From CAZEHJ01 sp964512485 (GTDB lineage Bacteria; Bacteroidota; Rhodothermia; Rhodothermales; UBA10348), in NCBI GenBank assembly GCA_964512485.1, contig CAZEHJ010000096.1, positions 1-10,877 of the forward strand: DNA of 10,877 bases, in the 5' to 3' direction. The number at the start of each line of letters is the position of its first letter. Position 1 is the stretch's first letter. The position numbers were made by a program, and so were the translations under genes. This document shows, in pieces, positions 1 through 6,892 of this stretch. The notes below the pieces were generated by a model. It saw only the letters and a program-made list of their open reading frames with translations. It was not told the origin of the DNA and did not search any database.

Positions 1-45
1 AGATTGTCATGGAAGACAACACTTTAACGAGAACCACCCTATATC

Positions 46-405
46 ATGAGCAATTTTTCAGTCGGATTCCGAGCCAGCGGTACAGTGCAGATCCTCGATC
101 TGCATGGCGAGCTGGACGCTCATACGGCAGCCGAGTTGGAGGCAGCCATTCAAAAATGCCAAAAAGAGAATCAAGTAAACATTCTCATAAACGGAGCTAA
201 TCTGCTTTACATCTCCAGCGCTGGTCTGGGAGTGTTCATGGCATATATCGAAGAAGTCCGTGAATGCGGTGGTGATATCAAAATCGCCGCGCTACAACCC
301 AAAGTATTCAATGTTTTCGACCTGCTGGGCTTCCCGATGCTCTTCGATATCGTTGATTCTGAAGACGATGCCGTTGGCAAATTTTCTGCTCCCGACGCTG
401 AATAA
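46..405 (+). CDS. STAS-domain anti-sigma factor antagonist (RsbV/SpoIIAA-like)
   Basis: This 119-residue protein is a single STAS domain, the usual length for free-standing anti-anti-sigma factors. Such proteins bind an RsbW-type kinase when unphosphorylated and release the kinase's sigma-factor partner; phosphorylation of one serine turns them off. Visible features are the N-terminal strand ending in GELD (21-24), typical of the family, and the phosphorylation loop YISSAGLGVF (55-64). Aligning its GLG with SpoIIAA puts the phospho-acceptor at Ser58 and a Ser (57) where SpoIIAA has Asp. The ATG at 46 is chosen because it places the first beta strand right after the start; no clear Shine-Dalgarno site is seen. 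The kinase gene follows after 22 bases, so the two are very likely co-transcribed. Family assignment is firm; the sigma factor or other output it controls cannot be told. Confidence 0.93.
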   Translation: MSNFSVGFRASGTVQILDLHGELDAHTAAELEAAIQKCQKENQVNILINGANLLYISSAGLGVFMAYIEEVRECGGDIKIAALQPKVFNVFDLLGFPMLFDIVDSEDDAVGKFSAPDAE

Positions 406-427
406 ATCGACCAGAATAATCTGATCT

Positions 428-847
428 GTGGCTTCCAACGTTCACACATTGACGATTCCGAGTTCAACGCGCTTCCTTGAAGATGTGCGAGAATTCATAA
501 CGACTCATGCCACCGAGGCTGAGTTTTCGGAGTCTTCCGTCGAGCAGCTAAAAATGGCTGTCGACGAGGCGTGTACGAACGTGATTGAACATGCTTACGC
601 CGGTCAGAGCGAACAGCCCATTGAGATTGCCGTCTCCATCCAACCTGATAAACTTACGATCAGAATTCGGGACAAGGGTCGTGGATTCGATCAACAATCC
701 TACGAAGAACCTGACCTCGTCAAATACGCCAAGTCAAGAAAGTCGGGCGGTTTTGGCGTTCACATCATGCGAAGGCTCATGGATGATGTGATCTACCGCA
801 AGGGTGGCGGTTTCAACGAGTGTTGTATGGTGAAGTACAAGGACTAG
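428..847 (+). CDS. RsbW-like ATP-binding anti-sigma factor / serine kinase
   Basis: The 139-residue product is a GHKL-type (HATPase_c_2) domain, the length of RsbW/SpoIIAB anti-sigma kinases. The N box is DEACTNVIEHAY (46-57), with the Mg-coordinating Asn51 and catalytic-type Glu47. The G1 box is RDKGRGFD (81-88), and the glycine-rich ATP lid is SGGFGVHIMRRLMDDV (106-121). In the family, such proteins hold a sigma factor (or another partner) and phosphorylate the STAS antagonist; the antagonist lies directly upstream, which supports that pairing. The start is a GTG, the only start that keeps the first beta strand (HTLTIPSS). No PP2C phosphatase, which normally resets the switch, and no sigma gene are present in the window. 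The acidic EEPD stretch (93-96) before the lid is unremarkable. Family is certain; target is unknown. Confidence 0.92.
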   Translation: MASNVHTLTIPSSTRFLEDVREFITTHATEAEFSESSVEQLKMAVDEACTNVIEHAYAGQSEQPIEIAVSIQPDKLTIRIRDKGRGFDQQSYEEPDLVKYAKSRKSGGFGVHIMRRLMDDVIYRKGGGFNECCMVKYKD

Positions 848-851
848 CTTC

Positions 852-910
852 GCGTCACACCGTGCAGTGACGCCTTGCATATCGTCAAATGAGGGGGATC
901 TTAGTCCTCC
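852..910. terminator. Convergent intergenic region with two hairpins
   Basis: The 70 bases between the converging kinase gene and menG contain two inverted repeats. The first is a perfect 7-bp stem, GCGTCAC (852-858) with GTGACGC (867-873) and an 8-base loop. The second pairs GGGGGA (893-898) with TCCTCC (905-910) around a 6-base loop, with one G-T wobble, and is followed on the plus strand by the T-rich GCTCTTTCT. The position between two gene ends suggests transcription termination, but neither hairpin has a proper T-tract, so the role is inferred. Confidence 0.35.
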
Positions 911-917
911 GCTCTTT

Positions 918-1646
918 CTACCGGATACCGCTGTACATGGAGGCTATTCCGAATGTCAGCCGCCGACCTGACAGTTCGCTGAATCCAGCATCACTCATGA
1001 ACTCCAGGAAGTCATTTCCTTCCGGAAAGACAGCAATCGATTCGGGCAAATACGTGTAAGCTCCTGAATCACCCGAGATCAAACGACCAATTCCGGGAAG
1101 TATGTAGCGCCCGTAGAACGAGTATAACTGCTTGATGGGAAAGGACTTGGGCTGACTGAACTCAAGTACAACCAAACGTCCACCCGGCTTCAGCACCCTG
1201 CGTATCTGGGCGAGACCCCCTGCCAGGTCTTCAAAATTTCTTACCCCGAAAGCGACCATGGCAGCATCGAACTGCTTATCTGAAAATGGCAGTTTTTCAG
1301 CGTCTCCCGTTTGTAGATCTATCTTCTCGCTCAGTCCCTTCGACACAACCTTGCCTCTTCCCACCTCGAGCATCTCCTCCGATATGTCAACACCAATGAC
1401 ACTCTCCAATCCGTAGTTGGCTGCCATGATGGCAAGATCGCCTGTACCCGTTGCTACGTCTAGCACCCGCTCGGGAGAATCCGAAGCAATAAGCTTGATG
1501 ACATTTCTGCGCCAGATCTGATCGATACCGCCACTCAAGACCCGATTGAGAAAATCGTACCTCGGAGCAATCGCATCGAACATGTCTCGGATGTGAGGCT
1601 TTTTACCTTTCACAATTCCGATGGGTGGAACGTTTGACGACGTCAT
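918..1646 (-). CDS. menG: Demethylmenaquinone methyltransferase (MenG/UbiE)
   Basis: This class I SAM-dependent C-methyltransferase catalyses the last step of menaquinone synthesis (and the equivalent step of ubiquinone synthesis in organisms that have it). It has 242 residues, typical of the family. Visible motifs are the UbiE signature region from YDFLNRVLSGG through W45 (30-45), the SAM-binding motif I VLDVATGTGDLA (61-72), the acidic residue at the end of strand 2 (GVDIS, 85-89), GDAEKLPF (114-121), AFGVRNF (132-138), and the second signature RVLKPGGRLVVLEFSQP (150-166). The ATG at 1646 is preceded by a weak AGCAGG and lies 17 bases after the pfkA stop, so the two genes probably share a transcript. 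Menaquinone rather than ubiquinone as the real substrate is inferred from the FCB-like character of the neighbourhood. Confidence 0.93.
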   Translation of the reverse strand: MTSSNVPPIGIVKGKKPHIRDMFDAIAPRYDFLNRVLSGGIDQIWRRNVIKLIASDSPERVLDVATGTGDLAIMAANYGLESVIGVDISEEMLEVGRGKVVSKGLSEKIDLQTGDAEKLPFSDKQFDAAMVAFGVRNFEDLAGGLAQIRRVLKPGGRLVVLEFSQPKSFPIKQLYSFYGRYILPGIGRLISGDSGAYTYLPESIAVFPEGNDFLEFMSDAGFSELSGRRLTFGIASMYSGIR

Positions 1647-1663
1647 GGGCCTGCTGAAATCCG

Positions 1664-2680
1664 TTAGTTCAATAATTGTGTCAGTTCCAGCAATTGGAAG
1701 CTGATACTTTTCTTGCGACTGTACACGTTTCGTGAAGGAGTTAAATGGACCTGATTGTCGATGATGCCCACCATCACGTTGGCATGCCCTTCAAGAAGTG
1801 CCTCAACCGCCGCCACTCCAAGGCGGCTCGCAAGCACGCGATCTCTAGCAGAAGGGGAGCCACCGCGCTGTGTGTGGCCAAGAATACAAACTCGAAGATC
1901 AATGTCTTCGAAGCGCTCGTCTTCCTTCATGGACGCTGCTATTTGGGATGCACCCCCCAATTCGTCTCCCTCAGCCACAACCACAATCGATGACCGGTGC
2001 TGCTCCGACATGAGGGAGTGAATGTGCGTTTTAATTTTGTTTATATCGCTCAGCGTCTCAGGAATGAGTACCATTTCGGCACCGCCACCAATGCCACTGT
2101 TCAGAGCGATAAATCCGGCGTCACGACCCATGACCTCAACCAGAAACAGACGGTTGTGTGCATCGGCAGTATCCCGAATCTTGTCAATGTTCTCAATGGC
2201 CGTGTTCAGCGCCGTATCGAAACCAATCGTCTCATCGGTGCCGAAAAGATCGTTGTCAATCGTTCCCGGACATCCTACCAAAGGGATTTCGTGCTCATCA
2301 AAAAAGAGGGCCGCTCCTGCCAGAGTACCGTCTCCGCCGATTGCGATAAGACCATCGATACCTTCTTTCTTGAGCTGTTTGGCCGCTTCTGCCCTTCCTT
2401 CTGGCGTTCTGAATTCATCTGAACGTGCGCTCTTGAGTATCGTCCCCCCTTTCTGGATGATGTTCGACACATCGGTGTTGTCCAACGCAACAAAGTCGCC
2501 CTCTATCATTCCCTGATAGCCTCGTTTGATACCGACGACCTCCTTGCCGCAGCTGAGCGCCTTCCTTACTACTGCCCGAAGGCAGGCGTTCATCCCGGGA
2601 GCATCTCCTCCTGAGGTGAAAACACCGATTTTGTTTATGGTATCCACGTCTATTTCGATCTTTCTGAGTCTGGACAGCAT
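1664..2680 (-). CDS. pfkA: ATP-dependent 6-phosphofructokinase
   Basis: The enzyme phosphorylates fructose 6-phosphate to fructose 1,6-bisphosphate in glycolysis. From the ATG at 2680 it has 338 residues. Motifs in this numbering are KIGVFTSGGDAPGMNA (17-32, nucleotide loop), GGDGT (115-119), PGTIDND (138-144, with the catalytic Asp) and VEVMGR (181-186, sugar phosphate binding); GHTQRGGSPSARDR lies toward the C-terminus. Gly in GGDG and Gly in PGTIDND, where pyrophosphate enzymes have Asp and Lys, point to ATP as phosphoryl donor. The open frame extends to an ATG at 2743, adding 21 residues with no resemblance to the family, and a GTG at 2647 would give 327 residues starting just before the nucleotide loop. 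None has a Shine-Dalgarno site. I prefer 2680 or 2647 on family length. It is followed by menG, 17 bases downstream. Confidence 0.93.
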   Translation of the reverse strand: MLSRLRKIEIDVDTINKIGVFTSGGDAPGMNACLRAVVRKALSCGKEVVGIKRGYQGMIEGDFVALDNTDVSNIIQKGGTILKSARSDEFRTPEGRAEAAKQLKKEGIDGLIAIGGDGTLAGAALFFDEHEIPLVGCPGTIDNDLFGTDETIGFDTALNTAIENIDKIRDTADAHNRLFLVEVMGRDAGFIALNSGIGGGAEMVLIPETLSDINKIKTHIHSLMSEQHRSSIVVVAEGDELGGASQIAASMKEDERFEDIDLRVCILGHTQRGGSPSARDRVLASRLGVAAVEALLEGHANVMVGIIDNQVHLTPSRNVYSRKKSISFQLLELTQLLN

Positions 2681-2743
2681 TAATGCGGCAAGCTGTCGAA
2701 CGTTCGTCGCGTGGATTGAAAATACCACGAAACCCTCTCGCAT

Positions 2744-2860
2744 ATCGCACTATAGCCCAAGAAATCATTATGCTTCGCAGCGGACCCCAGAATCGTATCT
2801 TGAGGTCAATGGAAATCCATCTGAAAAACATTCATTTCGAGAACGCCTTGATTATCGAAC
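2744..2860. promoter_or_regulatory. Divergent intergenic region between pfkA and the biotin carrier gene
   Basis: This is the only divergent gap in the window, so it should hold promoters for both directions. On the minus strand a TATAGT (2749-2754 in plus coordinates) could serve as a -10 element for pfkA, with transcription beginning close to the 2743 ATG; that would favour one of the downstream pfkA starts. I see no good matching -35, and no convincing promoter toward the biotin carrier gene. A short ATGG-AAAT-CCAT repeat at 2809-2820 is too small to weigh. The regulatory role is inferred from position. Confidence 0.4.
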
Positions 2861-3376
2861 ATGGCCGGTAAAGACTCCGATTCCATACCACCCTACCTGA
2901 TTGAGGTGAACGGCAAATCCGGAATGCCTGTTGATCCCGCAGCACTCCACCGAGACGGGATCCGACTCGAACATGTCAGGGGGCCTGAATATGTGCTGTA
3001 TTCCGATGGAAAAACCATTCCGATAATAATTGAAGAGCGGGACCGACAGAAGGTTCGGGTGACTTCAGGCCACAGGACGTTTGATGTCCGCATAAATGAC
3101 CACCGGGATCAACTGCTTGCAGCCTGGGGTGTGAAGGAGTCAGATTCAGCCGTTGGGGGAAGTGTAAAAGCGCCCATGCCGGGACTCGTTCTTGAAGTAC
3201 AGGTTGAAAATGGTGACATGGTAGACAAAGGAGCCAACCTTCTCGTTCTGGAAGCCATGAAAATGGAAAATGAAATACGCTCGACCGCCGAAGGAACGAT
3301 TACTAAAATCCATGTACAGAAAGGCGATGCAGTACAGAAAGGGCAGGTTTTGGTGGAATTTGCTCCTTCATCCTGA
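2861..3376 (+). CDS. Biotin carboxyl carrier protein subunit (biotin/lipoyl attachment domain)
   Basis: The 171-residue product ends in a biotinyl domain (about 100-168) with the hallmark EAMKMEN (131-137), so Lys134 is the predicted biotinylated residue. KAPMPGLV (103-110) upstream and the repeat-like GDAVQKGQVL near the end are the two hammerhead halves of this fold. Residues 1-95 form a charged, strand-rich N-terminal region unlike the Ala/Pro linker of E. coli AccB and closer to the beta-barrel-like segment before the biotin domain in acyl-CoA carboxylases such as propionyl-CoA carboxylase. It therefore probably serves an acyl-CoA or pyruvate/oxaloacetate-type carboxylase whose other subunits are not in this window. 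The start ATG has no Shine-Dalgarno site. Lipoyl attachment is less likely because the MKM context is the biotin form. Confidence 0.88.
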   Translation: MAGKDSDSIPPYLIEVNGKSGMPVDPAALHRDGIRLEHVRGPEYVLYSDGKTIPIIIEERDRQKVRVTSGHRTFDVRINDHRDQLLAAWGVKESDSAVGGSVKAPMPGLVLEVQVENGDMVDKGANLLVLEAMKMENEIRSTAEGTITKIHVQKGDAVQKGQVLVEFAPSS

Positions 3377-3445
3377 CCCGACGACCTCCAAATATCCCGT
3401 CTCCCAGACCCTCTCCCTCCCCTCCACAACTACTCATATAGACAC
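3377..3445 (+). other. Pyrimidine-rich intergenic stretch
   Basis: The 69-base gap between the biotin carrier gene and the SDR gene is strongly biased to C and T on the coding strand, with an unbroken run of 17 pyrimidines at 3409-3425 that contains CCTCC twice. It has no hairpin with a T-tract, so I see no terminator, and no clear promoter. Readthrough from the biotin carrier gene into the SDR/transport cluster is therefore possible. Confidence 0.6.
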
Positions 3446-4429
3446 GTGACTCTATTTCTGACAGGCGGAACCGGTTTTTTGGGTTCAACAGTAGCCCGGA
3501 TCCTGCTGGGTGCGGGCTATCGAGTGCGAGCCATCCGACGAACGAACTCGTCCATGGATCTGGTTGCCGACATAGAAGCCGAGATTGAATGGATTGAAGG
3601 GGACGTACTGGATCCCGAGTCCCTGGAGCGGGGAATGGACAGCGTAGACGGTGTCTTTCATTGCGCTGCCTTTCTGGGGTTCGAAGGTAAATCCTCTGAG
3701 AAGCAATTGATGCGCGTCAATGTGGATGGGACTGCAAACGTTGTAGACGCCGCCCTCTCTAAATCGATACCTCGCCTCCTCCATGTTTCGAGCATCGCTG
3801 CCTTGGGCAGAGTCGAAGGGGAGGAAGATTGCCTTGATGAAACGGCCATATGGAAGGCTTCCGATTTGAATACCGCCTATGCCGTGTCGAAGCATCGAGC
3901 TGAGTTGGAAGTCCATAGGGGAATAGCGATGGGTCTTGACGCTGTCATCGTGAATCCCTCTCTGGTGATGGGCCCCGGGCGCAAGGGAGAAAACACAATG
4001 CAAATTGCAGAAAAGCTGATAACGGGCTCGATTCCAGTCCTTCCCTCGGGCACCACGAACGTAGTTGACGTTGAGGATGTCGCTCTCGGAGCGCTTAATG
4101 CATTCAGGCTCGGCAAGACAGGTGAACGCTATATTTTATCCGGTCACAATCTCTTGTGGCGCGACATCGTCACTCAGCTGGCAAGAGCACTTGACGTGGA
4201 GCCCCCGTCCCGTCACGTATCCAGACCCGTGATGATGTTCTTCGCGACCATATCTGAGTTTTTCGGAAAGGTTACCCGATCAACTCCGCTTGTCACCAGG
4301 GAAACAGCCCGATTATCTATGTCGATCTCCTGCTATGACAACACAAAGGCCAAGACAGAATTGGGGTGCGAGTTTCGCAGTTTCGACTTAACGACCGCCC
4401 GAATAGCATCGGCATTCGGAGTTTCATGA
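3446..4429 (+). CDS. NAD(P)-dependent epimerase/dehydratase or reductase (extended SDR family)
   Basis: This 327-residue extended short-chain dehydrogenase has the Rossmann motif TGGTGFLG (6-13), GDVLD (52-56), the HCAA motif (72-75), a catalytic-type Ser pair (115-116), the catalytic YAVSK (Tyr145, Lys149) and NPSLVMGPG (170-178). RAIRR after the second strand, with basic residues, leaves NADP(H) as possible. The overall style matches dihydroflavonol-4-reductase-like and hopanoid-associated sugar epimerase proteins, so the substrate may be a sugar nucleotide, a sterol-like or a small carbonyl compound; I cannot choose. The GTG start is set by the distance to the Rossmann motif (five residues), as usual in the family. 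Its TGA overlaps the ATG of the metal-binding lipoprotein (ATGA), implying translational coupling to the transporter genes. Confidence 0.87.
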   Translation: MTLFLTGGTGFLGSTVARILLGAGYRVRAIRRTNSSMDLVADIEAEIEWIEGDVLDPESLERGMDSVDGVFHCAAFLGFEGKSSEKQLMRVNVDGTANVVDAALSKSIPRLLHVSSIAALGRVEGEEDCLDETAIWKASDLNTAYAVSKHRAELEVHRGIAMGLDAVIVNPSLVMGPGRKGENTMQIAEKLITGSIPVLPSGTTNVVDVEDVALGALNAFRLGKTGERYILSGHNLLWRDIVTQLARALDVEPPSRHVSRPVMMFFATISEFFGKVTRSTPLVTRETARLSMSISCYDNTKAKTELGCEFRSFDLTTARIASAFGVS

Positions 4430-5340
4430 GCAGATTCAGAACTCATACAATATCTGTCTCCTCGAGCGACAGCATGCCCACGAATATGCACTTCGAGCCG
4501 CGAACGGTGCTCGTGCTCGTCATTTTCGCTTTCGTCGTGTTCACATCGGGATGTACTCGGGAAGCCGAGATCGGCTCGCCGGACATCATGACATCCATTC
4601 CTGCCGTTGCGTTAATTGTTCAGCCAATCGCTGGCGACCTCTTGGTTGGGACGGTCCTGAAAGAGGGTGTTTCTCCTCATGCTTACCAGCCCCGCCCCTC
4701 AGACATGACGAGCATGATGAACGCCGGGATTCTTGTCTCTGCCCATCCAGATGTCGATGGTTGGTTTTCAGAACTATCGGGCGGATCTGGACACATCCTG
4801 TTCGAATCGGATACCTTTTCGGGCGAAGGAGGTGCGCACGCGGATGTACATTTCTGGAGTGATCCACAGTCGGTGCTCAAAGCAATTCCTGGACTCGTGG
4901 CGCAGCTTTGTTCGTTCGATCCGGGAGGATGTCCCGCTTTCCGAAGACGCGCAACGGCTTTTTCCGTCAGGATTAACTCGGTAACAGCCCGGATTTCTGA
5001 AATACTCTCTCAAAATGATGTTGGTTCGTGCGTTGTCACGGCTCAACCATTTGTCGATCGATTCCTGGATCGTTTTGAAGTTGAACGAATCGGTCCAGTT
5101 TCCCCATCACCCGAACATGAACCCTCGCCAGCGAGTCTCGCGTCTGTAATCGAAGAAGCCAGAGAACGAGACTGCAACCACATCATTCTTCAGAACACCG
5201 TGTCGAACGATTTTATGCTTCAACTTGCGAAGGAAAGTGGCTGGCAGACGATCGAGGTTGATCCCTTGGGGAGCGACGCGGTCAGCTATGAGGGCTATCT
5301 TCTATCGATCACCCACTCTCTTACTTCGACGGGTTCTTGA
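4426..5340 (+). CDS. Metal ABC transporter substrate-binding lipoprotein (ZnuA/TroA-like, cluster A-I)
   Basis: A hydrophobic segment (27-40) ends in TSGC, a lipobox with Cys43, so the protein should be lipid-anchored outside the cytoplasmic membrane and deliver zinc or manganese to the permease. Family features are SPHAYQPRPSD (83-93, ligand His85), DVHFWSDP (140-147, ligand His142), PEHEPSP (229-235) and VDPLG (278-282, ligand Asp279). The third usual ligand, the His of a SHDAF-like motif, is replaced: the matching stretch reads TAQPFVDRF (205-213). The long His-rich loop of zinc-specific ZnuA is also absent. The ATG at 4426 overlaps the previous stop (ATGA) and gives 304 residues, but starts at 4474 or 4486 would give a more usual 22-26-residue signal peptide. 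The open frame reaches back to 4366, which I reject. It overlaps the ATPase gene by 4 bases. Confidence 0.88.
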   Translation: MSRFRTHTISVSSSDSMPTNMHFEPRTVLVLVIFAFVVFTSGCTREAEIGSPDIMTSIPAVALIVQPIAGDLLVGTVLKEGVSPHAYQPRPSDMTSMMNAGILVSAHPDVDGWFSELSGGSGHILFESDTFSGEGGAHADVHFWSDPQSVLKAIPGLVAQLCSFDPGGCPAFRRRATAFSVRINSVTARISEILSQNDVGSCVVTAQPFVDRFLDRFEVERIGPVSPSPEHEPSPASLASVIEEARERDCNHIILQNTVSNDFMLQLAKESGWQTIEVDPLGSDAVSYEGYLLSITHSLTSTGS

Positions 5341-6062
5341 TTAAAGCGCACGACATAAACGTCTCCCTGGCGCGCAAAAGCGTACTTCGAGCGGTCTCGT
5401 TCGATCTGTCCGAAGGTGATTTCCTGGCCATTCTCGGACCAAATGGAGGAGGGAAATCAACGTTGATACGTGTCTTGCTCGGACTTCAGGAGTATGAAGG
5501 TGATCTCACGATAGCTGCCGGCATGGACAATGTCGGGTACGTTCCACAGATCAAAACCCTGGATCGGTCTTTTCCTGCTCGTGCTGAAGAACTTGTGGCA
5601 ACGGCTCTCAAGCGTCGCTGGCCCTGGTCAATCGATGCCGATTGCAGATCGATTGTCCGAAACGCCTTAAAGCAGGTCGGTGTGGACCATCTGGCGTCTG
5701 AACAGATCCGAAACCTGTCCGGAGGCGAACTTCAACGCGTGTATCTGGCGAGGGCCATCATTTCGCGCCCTTCCCTTCTGATCCTGGATGAACCGTCCGC
5801 CGGTGTAGATGTGGTAGGTGCGGCGAACTTACTCGACCACATTGAGGCATACCGCAAAGAATCAGGAGCAACGGTAATAATGGTCACGCATGACTGGGAG
5901 GTCGCACTCCATCACGCGACGCACGTGATGATTCTAAAAGCCGAACAGATCAGTTTTGGGCCTTCGCGAGACGCCATGAATGAGCAGGCTATCAGGAAGG
6001 CGTTCGGCCACGTCGGGCACTCGCATGACGTATTCGCGGGAGGACATGACCATGCCCATTAA
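5337..6062 (+). CDS. Metal ABC transporter ATP-binding protein (ZnuC/MntB-like)
   Basis: This 241-residue ABC ATPase energises metal uptake. It shows Walker A GPNGGGKST (34-42), Q-loop Gln71 in GYVPQ, signature LSGGE (127-131), Walker B LLILDE (147-152), D-loop SAGVD (154-158) and the switch His185 in VTHD. PQIKTLDRSFP around the Q-loop is typical of the zinc/manganese class. The last 17 residues hold six histidines (225, 228, 230, 237, 239, 241), a probable cytosolic metal-binding tail. The start is TTG, overlapping the TGA of the binding-protein gene (TTGA), which fits translational coupling; there is no better ATG before Walker A. The permease follows after 23 bases. Metal identity (zinc favoured by the His tail, manganese possible) is inferred. 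Confidence 0.93.
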   Translation: MIKAHDINVSLARKSVLRAVSFDLSEGDFLAILGPNGGGKSTLIRVLLGLQEYEGDLTIAAGMDNVGYVPQIKTLDRSFPARAEELVATALKRRWPWSIDADCRSIVRNALKQVGVDHLASEQIRNLSGGELQRVYLARAIISRPSLLILDEPSAGVDVVGAANLLDHIEAYRKESGATVIMVTHDWEVALHHATHVMILKAEQISFGPSRDAMNEQAIRKAFGHVGHSHDVFAGGHDHAH

Positions 6063-6076
6063 AAACCACGAACCAT

Positions 6077-6080
6077 GGAG
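6077..6080 (+). promoter_or_regulatory. Ribosome binding site of the permease gene
   Basis: GGAG lies 5 bases before the ATG at 6086. It is the clearest Shine-Dalgarno site in the window, where most genes lack one, and it fixes the permease start. This gene is also the only one of the transport cluster not translationally coupled by an overlap to its upstream neighbour. Confidence 0.6.
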
Positions 6081-6085
6081 CCATC

Positions 6086-6892
6086 ATGATTGAGGCTCTC
6101 TCACATCCATTCATGCAGCGGGCGTTGATCGCAGGTGTCCTGTTGAGCCTGCTGGCCGGATACTACGGGGTTTTCGTGGTTCAGCGTAAGCTGAGCTTTC
6201 TGGGAGCTGGTCTGGGGCACGCCGCATTTGGTGGAATTGCTCTGGGCCTGTTGATGGGCGTCCAACCGCTGTGGGTTGCCGTGCCGTTCACGGTTTTGGT
6301 AGCTGTGGCCATCAACTGGGTCAGAGGTCACACACGACTGGCAGGAGACACGGCAATCGGCATCTTCTTTTCAGTGTCGGTAGCCCTTGGAATCTTGTTT
6401 CTGTCGATGAAATCAGGCAGCAGCGCAGACGCATTTTCTTACCTGTTTGGTTCCATCCTGTCGGTGGATCGGACTGATCTGATCCTCAGTTCCACGCTTG
6501 CTGTCGTCGCTGCAATCACGTGGCATACCCATTGGGGTGCTTGGGCTTACGCAACCTTTGATTCTGAGTCAGCAGACATAGAAGGACTCCCGACCCACCG
6601 ACAAGACACGCTCCTGATCATCCTCATCGCCCTCACAATTGTACTGTCTGTAAAGGTAGTAGGAATCCTGCTTGTGGCCGCCTGGGTTGTCGTTCCGGCC
6701 GCTGCCGCCCGCCTGATTGCGCCTACGTTCAAGACGATGACCCAGGCGGCCATATTGATCGCCCTGATCTCAACGGTGTTGGGCCTACTACTGTCCTACG
6801 TATTGGACCTCCCCTCTGGCGCTGTCATCGTGTTGGTTCAGGCCGTCCTGTTTACACTGGCGATGATCATTCAGAACATGCGCTCTGATTAA
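6086..6892 (+). CDS. Metal ABC transporter permease (ZnuB/MntC-like, ABC-3 family)
   Basis: The 268-residue, strongly hydrophobic protein has about seven or eight membrane segments and forms the channel of the metal importer with the ATPase upstream. Family landmarks are RKLSFLGAGLGHAAFGG (34-50, with the conserved His45), GDTAIGIFFS, SYLFGSIL, the cytoplasmic coupling region containing DIEGLP, VKVVGILLVAAWVVVPAAAARL (split here for length: KVVGILLV then VVVPAAAARL) and the late DLPSGAVIVL motif. Length matches the family. The gene ends 21 bases before the converging def gene, with only a weak hairpin and no T-tract between them. It completes a receptor-ATPase-permease set, so the importer is likely functional. 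Confidence 0.93.
   Translation: MIEALSHPFMQRALIAGVLLSLLAGYYGVFVVQRKLSFLGAGLGHAAFGGIALGLLMGVQPLWVAVPFTVLVAVAINWVRGHTRLAGDTAIGIFFSVSVALGILFLSMKSGSSADAFSYLFGSILSVDRTDLILSSTLAVVAAITWHTHWGAWAYATFDSESADIEGLPTHRQDTLLIILIALTIVLSVKVVGILLVAAWVVVPAAAARLIAPTFKTMTQAAILIALISTVLGLLLSYVLDLPSGAVIVLVQAVLFTLAMIIQNMRSD

Noticed and set aside
1997..2516. Open frames of 141 and 164 codons on the plus strand opposite pfkA
   Set aside because: They are antisense to a clearly conserved pfkA, have no recognisable family features and no ribosome site.
2809..2820. ATGG-AAAT-CCAT inverted repeat upstream of the biotin carrier gene
   Set aside because: Four-base arms are expected by chance.
2415..2831. A 138-codon minus-strand frame overlapping the pfkA start
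   Set aside because: Arg-rich product in a shifted frame over the conserved pfkA N-terminus, with no family signal; it is not a leader gene I can support.
3377..5340. A Zur- or MntR-type operator upstream of the metal transporter genes
   Set aside because: I looked for an A/T-rich interrupted dyad near the SDR and receptor starts and saw none that stood out.
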